From positions 186,001-250,000 of the forward strand of contig JAGGDC010000003.1 in assembly GCA_020809425.1 (NCBI GenBank): a DNA stretch of 64,000 nucleotides, in the 5' to 3' direction. The translations under genes were made by a program, and so were the position numbers. Below, piece by piece: positions 19,647-29,741 of this stretch. Position 1 is the stretch's first letter. The number at the start of each line of letters is the position of its first letter. Source of the DNA: Candidatus Synoicihabitans palmerolidicus (lineage in GTDB: Bacteria > Verrucomicrobiota > Verrucomicrobiia > Opitutales > Opitutaceae). Under the pieces are notes generated by a model. The model did no database searches and was not told the DNA's origin. It worked only from the letters and a program-made list of their open reading frames with translations.

Positions 19647-20313
19647 ATGCCCCAACGTCTTCCTAAAGTCATCGGCATCGGTCTCAACAAGACCGGAACA
19701 ACCACGTTGGGTTATTGCCTGCGACAGTGGGGCTACCGCCATCAAAGCTTCGAATTGCCAGCATTTGAACTCTTTCGATCCAACCGGATCGACGGAACTC
19801 CTGGATTCCATGGAGAATTTCGACAGTTTCGAAGACTGGCCCTGGCCGTTGTTCTACCGGAAATCGATGCTCGATTTCCGGATGCCAAGTTTATCCTTAC
19901 CACCCGTTCATCGGCAGATCGCGGGTATCAAAGTTTGTGCAAAATGGCTGCGCGCGCGGGTCCATTCAACAACGACTTCGAACGGTATATCTACGGCTAC
20001 GCCATGCCTCATGACCATCGCGCACACCACATCGACTTCTACAGAGTCACACAATCTTGCCGTCACCAACTATTTCGCCGATCGCCCCCACAAACTCATT
20101 CATCTGTGCTGGGAAGACTCCATCGACACCTCGGCGTTGGCTCGCTTTCTCCACGCCTCCCCGTTGCCAACCCCTCTCCCTCACTTGAACCAGAGTTTCG
20201 CCGTTTACGCGGGAGATAACATCTGGGCCGCCCACTTGCACCGGATGCTCTTGCAAACGAAATGGAAAATCAAGAGACAATTGCATCGCCTGCGCCATCC
20301 CGAGTCTCGGTAG
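19647..20313 (+). pseudogene. Sulfotransferase-family protein, three frameshifts
   Basis: MPQRLPKVIGIGLNKTGTTT is the 5'-phosphosulfate (PAPS) binding loop of the small sulfotransferase family (Sulfotransfer_4-like), and FPDAKFILTTRSSADRG is the 3'-phosphate strand-loop with the conserved Arg. The pieces between and after (MENFDSFEDWPWPLFY; NYFADRPHKLIHLCWED) are in another frame, so at least three shifts near 19800, 19860 and 20045 are needed to join them. Joined, the length (about 220 residues) and order are normal. The acceptor is unknown. It is non-functional as read. Confidence 0.7.
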
Positions 20314-20674
20314 CTTCCGCCAGAGCTCGCTCCACGAGCTGCTCAGCAACGCGCTTCGTTTCGTAATCCCGGGTCGATAACTGCATTGCCTTCACCTTCA
20401 GGGCCACAATCGCGTCGGTGAGTAACGCCCTCACTCCTTTCCGTATTTCGTCCGTGCTACGTTCCTCAGGTCCCAACACCAGACCTCACCTGACCAGTTT
20501 CCCTCCGTCTCACAATTGCCCTTCCGTCTGATTTCTTCCTCTGCCGAATCCAGTCGCTCTCCTCTCAATACCCGCGACCACGCGCTTGAAATTAATGTCT
20601 CACTCCAAGGTTCCCGTTTGCACTCGAGTTGGGCCTTCGACCCCGGTCGTCATTCGTCCCTTACCATCACTGAG
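20314..20674. other. Unassigned stretch
   Basis: A 70-residue minus-strand open frame (20270-20479) with helical composition is present but matches nothing I know. The rest shows no coding signal. Confidence 0.35.
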
Positions 20675-20960
20675 TTAGCTGGAAACTTCACCGCCCAGCT
20701 TGCCCATGCAGCTGTCGCGTACGTTCAGATGGTAGGCTGCGGAGCTGAACGAGAGCAGTGCCGCCCACTTCCCTGCCATTTCCACCACGTAGCGCAGCGC
20801 TTTTCCCGCCACGTTCGAACTGCACAAATAATGGTGAGTGCGGCTCAGGTCGTTCCATCGCTCTATCTCTACTTGATCGTCGAGCAACCGGATCGTTGCA
20901 TTATCCAGCAGGTATCTCTCTGACGGCGGTTTGGACGGGTCGTTTTCTCAAACATTTGCC
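20675..20960 (-). pseudogene. DUF4338 (DruA-like) fragment
   Basis: The minus strand encodes RYLLDNATIRLLDDQVEIER, then WNDLSRTHHYL and GKALRYVVEMAGKWAALLSF, ending SSAAYHLNVRDSCMG. This is the N-terminal half of DUF4338, with its W-x-x-L-x-x-x-HHYL, LRYV and SSAA-x-x-L-x-x-RD blocks. DUF4338 is found in DruA of the Druantia anti-phage system and in transposase-associated proteins. The RD-x-WIGW motif is altered to RDSCMGKL and the second half is not found. Only a remnant, so no activity can be claimed. Confidence 0.55.
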
Positions 20961-21213
20961 GACTTTGGTCGGACATGCCGGGAAAAGTTCATTGTAGATT
21001 ACATATAATATTATTTACCTGTAACTTACAGTTTATTATGAAATATACCTGCCTGGCAAGTGAACGAATCGATGCCTGCGACGGACCGTACTCGTTCCCA
21101 CTTCGCGCCCTTCGTTTCCTTGTATGTTCGAACCGATGTTAAGAACGAGCGAGGACGGAGCCGAATGCAGCCCGTCTCCTTGCGCCCATCAACTCGCCGC
21201 CTATTGTTGGGCC

Positions 21214-21857
21214 ATGAGAATGACGGCCAACTCCCTGTCCGGGCACCACTATGTGTTCCGACCCGGCACCGATCCCGACGCTCCTCCGCTGCTCCTACTC
21301 CACGGTACTGGGGAGGGGGGGGGGTAACGAACAGGACTTGATCTCTTTAGCCTGTCGCCCGGCTCAGCCGTACTCAGCCCCCGCGGCAACGTCTCGGAAA
21401 ACGGCGCCGCTCGATTTTTCGTCGATTCGCCGAAGGTGTTTTCGACCATGAAGACGTCCGCCAACGCACCGATGTGCTCGCCAAATTTGTCGGCGATGCC
21501 TGCCAAAATCATGATGTCGAGCTCTCCCGCCTCATCGCGTTAGGGTTCTCCAATGGGGCCAATATCGCCGCCACGTTGCTCCAATGCCATCCGACCCTCT
21601 TGGCCAGGGCCATTCTTCTGCGTGCCATGGTCGTCCTCGACGAACCCGCCGCTCCCGCGTCGCTGCAAGGCAAACGAATCTTTCTCGCCAACGGTTCCTT
21701 CGATCCGATTGTCCCCGCCGACCATCCTGGCCGTCTCGCCGCCCTGCTCTCCGCTGGCGGGGCCGAAGTTTCGACCCTATCAGTCCGGCCCAGCCATGGG
21801 CTCATCCGCGAAGATCTCGCCGCGGCCCAGGAATTCCTCCACGGCACCTTGCGCTAA
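21214..21857 (+). pseudogene. Alpha/beta hydrolase (phospholipase/carboxylesterase type), frameshifted at a G tract
   Basis: From ATG 21214 (MRMTANSLSGHHYVFRPG) the oxyanion strand LLLLHGTG is reached, and then the frame breaks at a ten-G run (21315-21324). The next frames continue with NEQDLISLA, LSPRGNVSENGAARFF, the nucleophile elbow GFSNGANIAA and the catalytic His region VRPSHGLIRED. This order matches the MhqD/YpfH-like esterase family, about 210 residues. Correcting the tract length would restore most of the gene, with one more shift near 21370. The substrate is unknown. Confidence 0.75.
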
Positions 21858-21892
21858 CCACCACTACGGTAATTTCTCCCGCCGAATCCCTC

Positions 21893-22583
21893 ATGACTAT
21901 CACCTACTTTGGCCACTCGTGCTTCCTCGTGGAAACCCACACCCATCGCCTGCTGATCGATCCCTTCCTCACCGGAAACCCGACCGCACCGCTGACCGCC
22001 GCCGAACTAAAATGTGACTTCGTTCTGATCACCCATGGCCACGAAGATCACTCCTGCGACGCCGAGCTGGTCGCCCGCACCAACGGCACCACCATTATCG
22101 CCAACTACGAAATCGCGAATATTACGCCGCCCAAGGCCTCACCACCCATGGCATTGAACCCAGGCGGCGGCTTCAATTTCCCCTTCGGTCGTGCGTCCCT
22201 CACCCCCCGCTATCCATACTTCCAGCTTCAACGCCGGCCTCCATCCCATCTACATGGGCTGCCCCCCTTGCGGGATCGTCCTCGAGGCCGATGGTCAACG
22301 TCTCTACCACGCGGGCGACACCGCGTTGTTCTCCGATCTGCAACTCATCGGACGCCATGGCCTCGACGTCGCCATCCTGCCCATCGGCGATAACTTCACC
22401 ATGGGCCCCGCCGACGCACTCGATGCGTTGGACTTCCTGAGGGCCAAAGTCACCCTTCCCATGCACTACAATACTTGGCCCGTCATAGCTCAAGACGCGG
22501 CCGCGTGGGCCCGCCACGCCGCCGCCCGCGGTCACACCGTCCAAGTTTTACCACCCGGGGAGTCCTGGAGCGTGGGTGACTGA
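21893..22583 (+). pseudogene. UPF0173-type metal-dependent hydrolase, frameshifted
   Basis: MTITYFGHSCFLVETHTHRL opens a metallo-beta-lactamase-fold protein of the UPF0173 family. Metal ligands are in LITHGHEDHSCD, and later YHAGDTALFSDL and LPMHYNTWP. Three shifts are needed: near 22105 and 22160 (the middle YAAQGLTTHGIEP block is in another frame) and near 22205 at a CCCCCC run. The overall length (230 residues) is normal. It follows the esterase gene by 36 bases on the same strand. The biological substrate of the family is not established. Confidence 0.78.
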
Positions 22584-22832
22584 TTGGGTCTCAGTCCTCC
22601 CTGGCGCACGATCCGGACCACGGAACTCTCCGCTCTAAACACCTTAAAAAATCGGGCCGGCCCTCCACTATCACCCTACGCAAACCCCTTATTATCAGGA
22701 ATCTTCCTCTCTTTAAGGGCCTTCGGCTTATTCACCGGTCCACTCAGTCGCCGCGCCAACCGATACACCGAATTCCTCTCGCCTACTCGAAGGCTTGCCC
22801 GGAGTGACCATCCTAAGCCAACTTCCTTTCGC

Positions 22833-24878
22833 ATGACGGAATTTCTGCCTTTTCCCGCCTTCCTCGATTCCCGCCAACTCACGGCCGCCGAAATAACCGC
22901 CGCCGACTCCGATCCAGCTCGGCTCAAACTCTACGCGTGGATGCACCTCGCGCGACGCACCGACAACCGTATCCTGGAGTTGTTTCGCCAAGGCTTGATC
23001 AAGGGCACCGTCACGGGAGGACAGGGAAACGAGGGGCTTATCGTCCCCCTCGCGCTGCTGGCCGATAAAAACATCGACGTAATCTCCTTCTCCCACCGCG
23101 GTCTCGGTGGCCATTTGGTCTGGAGCGGCCATCTTTGCGAACACCTAAACCAATACTTTGCCAATGCCGCTTCGCCCACCCAGGCCCGCGAAGGCAACAT
23201 CCATCACGGCGACCCAGCCCGTCACTCCCTGCCGATGATCTCCCACCTCGGTGCGATGTTGTCCAACGTTGCTGGCCTCACTGATGCTCAGCGCCGCCAG
23301 GATCGCGCCGCCGTTGGGTTCACCTTCTTCGGTGACGGCGGATCTTCGACCGGCGATGTCCACGAAACCCTGAATCTGGCCTCTTTGCTGTCGTTACCAG
23401 TGATTTTTGTCATCGAAAACAACCGCTACGCCTACTCCACCCCAACCGGCGAACAATTTGCCGCCGGCACCCAACTTTGGCAACGCGCCGCGGGTTATGG
23501 CATCACCGGCCTCAAAATCGATGCCACCGACGCTTGGTCCGCTACCCACGCCTTTGCCGAAGCCATCGAAACCGTGCGCACCACCGGGCGCCCCATGCTC
23601 ATCGAGGTCCATACGCTGCGCCTTCGCGGTCACGCTGCCTACGATACCTGCGACTACTTAAAACCTGGTGATTCCGACGCCTTCTTCGCCGCCGACGGGT
23701 TGCCTAAGTTCCGCGCGGAACTCTGCACCGCAGGTCACGAAGCCACCATCACGTCCATCGAGGCAGAACTCAACGCCTTCATCGAAACGTGCATCCAGCA
23801 GGCTTTGGCCGTAGCGAGGCCCTCAGTCGATATCGCGTCCATGCAAGCCGACGTATTCGCTCCCGCGTCACCGCCCCTGGCCCTTGCCCCCACGCCATCA
23901 ACAGCCCAAGCCCTGAATATCGCTCAGGCCCTCAACGCCGGATTGCGCAAACTGCTGCAGGAGCGACCGGAAAGCCTGATCCTCGGCCAGGATATCGCCA
24001 CCTACGGCGGCGCCTTCAAAATCACTGAAGGCCTGCTCGCCGACTTCGGTCGTAGCCGGGTTCTCAACACCCCCCTCGCCGAGAGTTCCTGCACCGGTTA
24101 CGCCATCGGTCTGGCCCTCGGTGGATTCCGGCCCATCGAAGAATTCCAATTCGCCGATTTCTCCACCGAGGCCGCCACCCAGATCACGCTCAACGCCGCC
24201 ACCTACCACTTTCGGTCCGGCGCAAAGGTCCCTCTCGTGCTGCGTCTGCCTTGTGGCGGGGGGCTCACTTTCGGTTCCTTCCACTCCCAGGAACTGGAAT
24301 CCCTGTTTCTATCCATGCCGGGTCTCAAGGCGCTCTACCCGAGCACCCCTCAGGACGCCTTCAACGCCCTGCTCGCCGCCTACGAAGACGACAATCCCGT
24401 GCTCCTCTTCGAACACAAGGCGCTCTACCGCGGAGCCAAGGGCCCCGTCAAATTTGACGCGGGCTTCCGTTCCGTCTGGCAACCCCGCCACGTCGCCGCC
24501 GGCACCTACGCCACCGTGGTGACCTATGGTCAAATGGTTTCCGTGGCCACCGCCGCCGCTTCGTATTTTAATGATGAATACGACCTGACGTTCGACCTTT
24601 TCGATCTGCGCGCCTTGTCCCCCCTCCGTCTCGACTCCATCCGATCCTCTCTGGCCCGCACCCATCGGCTCATCGTCCTGCATGAGGGTCGCCGTACCCA
24701 CGGCTTCGGCGCCGAACTGGTTGCCCAGCTCACGGAGGAACATTTCTTCGATCTCGAGGCTTCTCCCTTGCGTATCGGTTCTTTGGATATGCCGGTGCCG
24801 TTCGCTCCCGAACTCGAAACCGCTTATCGTCCCACCACCGAAAATGTCATCGCACGCATCGCCGAATGGATCGGCTGA
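22833..24878 (+). CDS. 2-oxoacid dehydrogenase E1, fused alpha and beta subunits
   Basis: Thiamine-diphosphate enzyme that decarboxylates a 2-oxoacid and acylates the E2 lipoyl domain. Residues 1-340 are the alpha type: SHRGLGGHLVWSG, the TPP motif GDGGSSTGDVHETLNLAS and IENNRYAYSTP. Residues 370-680 are the beta type: LGQDIATYGGAFKITEGL, NTPLAESSCTGYAIGLALGG and LPCGGGLTFGSFHSQELES. The fusion of both chains in one 681-residue polypeptide is typical for a subset of bacteria. Start ATG 22833 (MTEFLPFPAFLD) is chosen over an earlier in-frame methionine because upstream residues are not conserved-looking. No E2 or E3 gene is adjacent; pyruvate, acetoin or branched-chain substrate cannot be decided. 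Confidence 0.9.
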   Translation: MTEFLPFPAFLDSRQLTAAEITAADSDPARLKLYAWMHLARRTDNRILELFRQGLIKGTVTGGQGNEGLIVPLALLADKNIDVISFSHRGLGGHLVWSGHLCEHLNQYFANAASPTQAREGNIHHGDPARHSLPMISHLGAMLSNVAGLTDAQRRQDRAAVGFTFFGDGGSSTGDVHETLNLASLLSLPVIFVIENNRYAYSTPTGEQFAAGTQLWQRAAGYGITGLKIDATDAWSATHAFAEAIETVRTTGRPMLIEVHTLRLRGHAAYDTCDYLKPGDSDAFFAADGLPKFRAELCTAGHEATITSIEAELNAFIETCIQQALAVARPSVDIASMQADVFAPASPPLALAPTPSTAQALNIAQALNAGLRKLLQERPESLILGQDIATYGGAFKITEGLLADFGRSRVLNTPLAESSCTGYAIGLALGGFRPIEEFQFADFSTEAATQITLNAATYHFRSGAKVPLVLRLPCGGGLTFGSFHSQELESLFLSMPGLKALYPSTPQDAFNALLAAYEDDNPVLLFEHKALYRGAKGPVKFDAGFRSVWQPRHVAAGTYATVVTYGQMVSVATAAASYFNDEYDLTFDLFDLRALSPLRLDSIRSSLARTHRLIVLHEGRRTHGFGAELVAQLTEEHFFDLEASPLRIGSLDMPVPFAPELETAYRPTTENVIARIAEWIG

Positions 24879-24982
24879 GCTCATCCCCCCCCCCCTCGTG
24901 GCAACGAAACCCTGACGGCAGTGACTTTCCGCAGAACCCCTGCAACCTTCACTCGCGACCGCGTGTAAATTCCCGCAAACTC

Positions 24983-25495
24983 ATGCCGACCCTTTCCGAT
25001 ATTCCCGCCGCCCGCTGGACTGCCATCAAACTCCTCGCCACCGATGTGGACGGCGTGTTGACCGACGGCTGTATTCACGTCGCTTCCGACGGCACCGAAA
25101 CCAAGACCTTCAACGTCCTCGACGGTCTGGGCATGGTGCGTCTCCTGCGCGAAGATATCGGAGTGGCCTGGATCACCGGACGCGCGTCCGGTGCCACCGC
25201 GGTTCGCGCCACTGAACTAAAAATCCCCCACCTCATCCAAGGCCGCGCCGATAAGGAAACCACTCTCGCCGAACTCGCATCCGAACTCGGGCTCAACGCC
25301 GCCGACTGTGCCTACGTCGGCGATGACGATATCGATGCCGGCGCCCTGCGTTGGGCCAGCATCGGAATCAGTGTGCCCGACGCCATGCCCAGCGCCCTCA
25401 CGGCCGCCGATTGTGTTACGCAACGACGCGCTGGTCACGGTGCCATCCGGGAAATCTGCGAACACATCCTGGCTCAACGCCCTGCTTCCAGTTAG
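24983..25495 (+). CDS. kdsC: 3-deoxy-D-manno-octulosonate 8-phosphate phosphatase
   Basis: HAD-superfamily phosphatase (170 residues) that hydrolyses KDO-8-phosphate, a step in LPS inner-core sugar synthesis. Motif I is in LLATDVDGVLTDG, motif II in VAWITGRASGATAVRA, the lysine in GRADKETTLAEL and motif IV in YVGDDDIDAG. The Kdo phosphatase-type short C1 cap is consistent with the length. It is followed at once by lptC, lptA and lptB, a conserved kdsC-lpt cluster. Confidence 0.93.
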   Translation: MPTLSDIPAARWTAIKLLATDVDGVLTDGCIHVASDGTETKTFNVLDGLGMVRLLREDIGVAWITGRASGATAVRATELKIPHLIQGRADKETTLAELASELGLNAADCAYVGDDDIDAGALRWASIGISVPDAMPSALTAADCVTQRRAGHGAIREICEHILAQRPASS

Positions 25496-25512
25496 TTCAA
25501 CCCGCCCCTCGC

Positions 25513-25974
25513 GTGCCTTCTCCCCGTCTCCTCGTTCTTCTCTCCCCGGTGGTGCTCATCATCAGCACGCTTCTCGCGGATGATGATGCCCCCGCCCGCG
25601 CGCGAGTGAGCACCCCCGCCCCGGTCCGCGATTACGCCGTATCGTTTTTCAGCGAAGAAGGCTACCCTTGGGCCCGCATCCAAGGCCGCACCGCCGACTT
25701 GACCAACCGCACCGCCGTGATACTCGGCGACATGAGCTTGACCGTCTTCTCCGGCACTGCCGACCGCGTCATCGAAGGCACTCTCACTTCTCCCATCGCC
25801 ATTGTGGAAGCGGAAAAAGAACGCGTCAGCGGTCCCGAATCCGTGCGATTGGTCAACATCGACTTGGAACTCACCGGTGAAGACTGGAGCTACGACCGCG
25901 CCGAGCGCCGCATCCATATTCGCCGCCAAGCGCGCTTGGTATTTAACACCGAACTCAGCGCCTTCTTGAAATGA
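25513..25974 (+). CDS. lptC: LptC-like LPS export protein
   Basis: Starts at GTG 25513 with a single hydrophobic segment (SPRLLVLLSPVVLIISTLLA) that would anchor it in the inner membrane, followed by a periplasmic beta-rich domain with DMSLTVFSG and the terminal IRRQARLVFNTELSAFLK. Sequence similarity of LptC family members is weak; the call rests on topology, length (153 residues) and position between kdsC and lptA. Its TGA overlaps the lptA ATG in an ATGA junction. Confidence 0.78.
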   Translation: MPSPRLLVLLSPVVLIISTLLADDDAPARARVSTPAPVRDYAVSFFSEEGYPWARIQGRTADLTNRTAVILGDMSLTVFSGTADRVIEGTLTSPIAIVEAEKERVSGPESVRLVNIDLELTGEDWSYDRAERRIHIRRQARLVFNTELSAFLK

Positions 25975-26537
25975 AACTCCGTCCCCTTTCGACCCTTTTC
26001 CTCCTGTTCACCGCCGCTCGACTGACTTACGCTCAGGTCCCGGAGATTGCCCCTTCCCGCACCGAACTCACCGCCGACGATCTGGTAATGACCAGCACCG
26101 CGACGGAAACTCGGGCCATATGCACCGGCCACGTGGTGTTGGTCAGCACCAACATGCGCATCGCTTGCGACTGCCTCGAAATCGTCGCCGCCCGCACCGA
26201 CGATCCGACCGCCACCATCGGCGAATTCGAAGGCTTTAAATACCTGCTCGCCACGGGCAACGTACGACTCGTTCAGGGCAACCGCGAAGCCACCTGCGGT
26301 CGTGCCGAAGTCCTGCCTGATCAAGAGCGTGTCGTGCTCAAGGGAGACCCCGTGGTCATTGACCACAGCACGGATTTTATTGCGGCTGGATCTGAAATCA
26401 CTCTCTTCCGCGGCCAACGCCGCCTTGAAGTTAAAAACCTCAAGGCCACCGGTCCTCTCGTCAAAGACCTGGGGCCCGACGCCCCGGTTCCGGCGCCGAC
26501 TCCGACTCCAGAGACCGCCCCGGCTGCCAAAGACTAA
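25971..26537 (+). CDS. lptA: LptA/OstA-like periplasmic LPS transport protein
   Basis: Signal peptide (MKLRPLSTLFLLFTAARLTYA) followed by an OstA beta-jellyroll: ICTGHVVLVSTNMRIACDCL, LATGNVRLVQGNREATCGRA and VVLKGDPVVIDHS are the repeated strand motifs of the LptA family, which forms the bridge carrying LPS across the periplasm. The C-terminus is a proline-rich tail. Translationally coupled to lptC; lptB follows 14 bases later. Confidence 0.88.
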   Translation: MKLRPLSTLFLLFTAARLTYAQVPEIAPSRTELTADDLVMTSTATETRAICTGHVVLVSTNMRIACDCLEIVAARTDDPTATIGEFEGFKYLLATGNVRLVQGNREATCGRAEVLPDQERVVLKGDPVVIDHSTDFIAAGSEITLFRGQRRLEVKNLKATGPLVKDLGPDAPVPAPTPTPETAPAAKD

Positions 26538-26551
26538 CGTCTCCTCCTTCC

Positions 26552-27298
26552 ATGACTTCTACGGTCTCCCCTGCAACGCACAGCATCGTCACCAAAGGTT
26601 TGGTCAAAACCTACGGTCAGCGGTCCGTCGTCAACGGCGTTGATCTCGATGTAAAGACCGGCGAAATCGTCGGCCTGTTGGGGCCCAACGGCGCCGGGAA
26701 AACCACCACATTTTACATGATCGTCGGCCTCATCGCCGCCACCTCCGGTCAGGTGCTCGTCAATGACCGCGATATCACCAAACTGAAGATGCACGAACGG
26801 GCTCGGCTTGGCCTGGGCTACCTTCCTCAGGAACCCTCGACGTTTCGTAAACTCACCGTCGCCCAAAACCTTCTCGCCATCATCGAGACGTTGCCCATTC
26901 CTCGACGCGAGCGCAACGACGTGGTTTCCCGTCATCTCGAAGAATTGTCCCTTACCCACGTGGCTCACCAAAAAGCCTATACCTTGTCCGGCGGCGAACG
27001 CCGCCGCCTGGAGATCGCCCGCGCCTTGGTCACCAATCCCAAATTCCTATTCCTCGACGAACCTTTCGCCGCCATCGATCCCATCTCTGTCTCCGAAGTA
27101 CAACGGATCGTGGTCTCTCTGCGGGATCGTGGTATCGGAATTATCATTACAAATCACAACGTGCGCGAAACGCTTCGCATCGTGGACCGCGCCTACTTGA
27201 TCCATCAGGGGCGCGTCCTCACCAGTGGTCCGGGCGATTTCCTCATCCGCGACGAACAAGCGCGCGAAATCTACCTGGGCAAAGATTTCAACATGTAG
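26552..27298 (+). CDS. lptB: LPS export ABC transporter ATP-binding protein
   Basis: ATPase of the LptBFGC transporter that extracts LPS from the inner membrane. 248 residues with Walker A GPNGAGKTT, Q-loop GYLPQEPSTFRKLTV, signature LSGGERRRLEIARAL, Walker B FLFLDEPFAAIDP and switch His in IITNHNVRE. The QEPS and ERRRLEIARAL wording is diagnostic of LptB within ABC ATPases. It is the last gene of the intact plus-strand operon and converges with the multicopper oxidase locus. Confidence 0.95.
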   Translation: MTSTVSPATHSIVTKGLVKTYGQRSVVNGVDLDVKTGEIVGLLGPNGAGKTTTFYMIVGLIAATSGQVLVNDRDITKLKMHERARLGLGYLPQEPSTFRKLTVAQNLLAIIETLPIPRRERNDVVSRHLEELSLTHVAHQKAYTLSGGERRRLEIARALVTNPKFLFLDEPFAAIDPISVSEVQRIVVSLRDRGIGIIITNHNVRETLRIVDRAYLIHQGRVLTSGPGDFLIRDEQAREIYLGKDFNM

Positions 27299-27334
27299 GC
27301 GGATATCCGCGCACCTGCTCCGAATTCACCCCGC

Positions 27335-28108
27335 CTACGGCACCCGATAAAGTTCGACCAACGCGGTTCCGACCGTCTGTTCCACGCCCTCCGTAACCAC
27401 CGAATACACTCCGGCCGGCAACTCGATCAGGATGGCGGCATCCTTGCTCTCCTCAGCCAAGGTAAACGCGCCTGTCGAGATCGCGGCCGCCGCGATTTCG
27501 GCGGCATTGGTCGCCTTTCCCCAATCGTCATTGGTCGCCACCACTTCGCCTCCGGAGATCCAACTCATGGTGGGATCCGCCAACACCCCGACCACATCGA
27601 ATTCACTCAACGTGGGGCCAATCGTCCTCATCAGTAATTTGATCGTTCCCGTGCCGGCGATGACGAACCCTGTGTTGAGCGTGGCGTCACCCGTGCCCAC
27701 CAACGCACGCGTGCTGGTATTGGTCAGTTCCGTGGTTCCGACCGCTCCCTCGGTGTCATAAACTTCCAGCAACACCACCCCCGAATCTCCACCGTTGCCC
27801 ACCGGGGTCGTAAACACTCCCGCCCCCAACGTGGTGACCAACGCCGCATCTGAACTGCCGGGGGCTAATGCGAATGCTCCCAACGAGCTGAACAGCTCCG
27901 CATTCGCGGCTTCCCAACCATCATTCCTCGCCAACTCCACCGCGTCGCGAATCAACGACAGATCGGGATCCGCCAACGCGTCCGCGACTCCATAGTCGCT
28001 GAGGCCCGGTCCCACCGCCCTCACCACCAAACGTTTGGTGCCAACGCCATCCAGCACAAACCCGACTACGGGGGGTCCCGCCACCCCTCCGGTCTTCGCT
28101 CGAATCGA
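27335..28108 (-). pseudogene. C-terminal beta-repeat domain separated from the multicopper oxidase by an in-frame TGA
   Basis: The sequence after the stop at 28109-28111 continues in the same frame (SIRAKTGGVAGPP) and holds two copies of a repeat: KRLVVRAVGPGLSDYGV and IKLLMRTIGPTLSEFDV, each followed by LADP and a NDxW segment. This VRAxGP repeat module is common at the C-terminus of secreted Verrucomicrobiota proteins and normally begins with a sequence like LVNLSIRAR. The oxidase part ends in ARLVN exactly before the stop, so both belonged to one protein. It ends in VGTALVELYRVP. Confidence 0.7.
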
Positions 28109-29513
28109 TCAATTCACCAATCGCGCCGGCCCCTCAAACTCGATCGGTTCAACCGTCACATCAGGATCACCGATGACCATGAACTGCCCCATCATGCCTC
28201 CATCTTCGTGGGTCAGAATATGACAATGATACATGTAGGGCACTTCGTCGCTGGCAAAGTCTTCAAACTTGGCGATGAACCGCACGGTCGTAAACGCCGG
28301 CACCATGACGGCATCCTTCTTGCCTGCGAGTTCCGGGGCAGGGGCCTGCCCTCCCACATCCAATACAAAGAACTGCACGTCGTGGATATGAAAGGGATGC
28401 GCGAAATTGGTTTGCTTCTCGATTTCCCAAATTTCCACCGCATTCAAGTCCACCAAATGGTTCACCACTTGGTGGTCGAACTCCACGTCATCCAACAAAA
28501 ACGGTTCACCCGGACCCGCCGTGGTCATGCGCACCGTGCGTGTCACCGTGGCTTCTGCCTCCGCAAATTTCTCCAAAGTCCAAATCGACTCGGGCAGGGT
28601 CGTCACCGCCCCGACCGTCGGCGCCCCCACTCTGAGTTCCACCAGGGTCAGATCCAAGCCCTTCAGCGGACTATTGCCCGGCCCGCCGGGCGCCCCGGGA
28701 ATATCGGTACCCTCAATCTCCGAATTGAACGCCATCCAATTCACCGTACCGCCGGATCGACCGTTCAAATCCACCACCACGTCTGCTCGCTCACCCGGCA
28801 TGAGAATCAACCGGGTCATGCTGAGTGGGACCTCGAGCAGTCCGCCATCCGTCCCCACGAGATTGAACGACAGCCCTCCGTCCAGCCCCACATTGTACGC
28901 GCGTGACCATGCGAAAACGCACCATCTGCGCCGGAACCTCTAAATACGGATCCACCGTGGCATTAACCAACAACGTATTGCCCAACGCTCCGACTTCAAA
29001 CTGACCATTGCCGTCCAAGATCCGATCGATCAGAAAAAGGGGGTATTCATCCACGCCGTAATCCCGCGGCAGTCCGGCCTCCGCCTCCACCTCATCGCGG
29101 ACTAAAATCATCCCCACCAACCCTCTCGTCACCTGTGCATTCGTCGTCTGGTGCAGATGCGGGTGATACCACATGGTCGACGCCGTATCACGCACCGTAA
29201 ACGCCGGCGACCACGTCGCCCCAACCTCAATTACGGAGTGAGGGCCTCCATCATTGTCGGGTGACACGTGCATGCCATGCCAATGCGTCGTGGTCACCTC
29301 GCCCAATGCGTTGCTCACATTCAGCACCACGTTGTCGCCTGCACTCATGATGAGGGTCGGTCCCAGAATCGATCCGTTGTAACCGGCCGAAACCGTCTGC
29401 ACTCCGTCTAATATCTCCGTCGCCCCCTCCGCCATCGTGAGATCATAGGTCGGTCCGGTAAGTGCCGCCGGCACGCGCAACGGATTCTGAGCCCACGCCG
29501 TCAACACACTCAA
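28109..29513 (-). pseudogene. Multicopper oxidase (laccase-like), one frameshift
   Basis: Secreted copper oxidase. All four copper-ligand clusters are present: HWHGMHV, WYHPHLHQTT, HPFHIHDVQF and YHCHILTHEDGGMMG. An export signal is indicated by GGLLLGVGLSVLTAWAQN before the mature part; the start is uncertain because that leader has no good ATG in frame (TTG at 29513 is the nearest; the leader may begin near 29565). The frame breaks near 28895, where the usual LNGSRAYN block is damaged to MVTRVQCGAG and a few bases seem missing. A TGA at 28109-28111 ends the oxidase before the downstream repeat domain. The substrate is unknown (phenolics or metals are typical). Confidence 0.82.
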
Positions 29514-29741
29514 TCCGACCCCAAGTAATAGCCCACCGCGGATACCAACCGGCCGGAGAACAGCAGACTTCAGGGGTAGATGAGGAGGAACTCATCGGGG
29601 TACGGTAAACTGAAAATGTTAAGCGTTTATGAAGCGAACCAAATCACTCGCGCCCCCAGACCCAATTTATTCGAGTGCATAAGTCGTCCGCAAACCCATC
29701 GTAGGATCACCGCTCCGTCCTCGCCAGCCACCACCCAGACC

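Noticed and set aside
20270..20479. 70-residue minus-strand open frame
   Set aside because: It matches no family I know, lies beside other remnants and has no clear start signal; it is mentioned only as an unassigned stretch.
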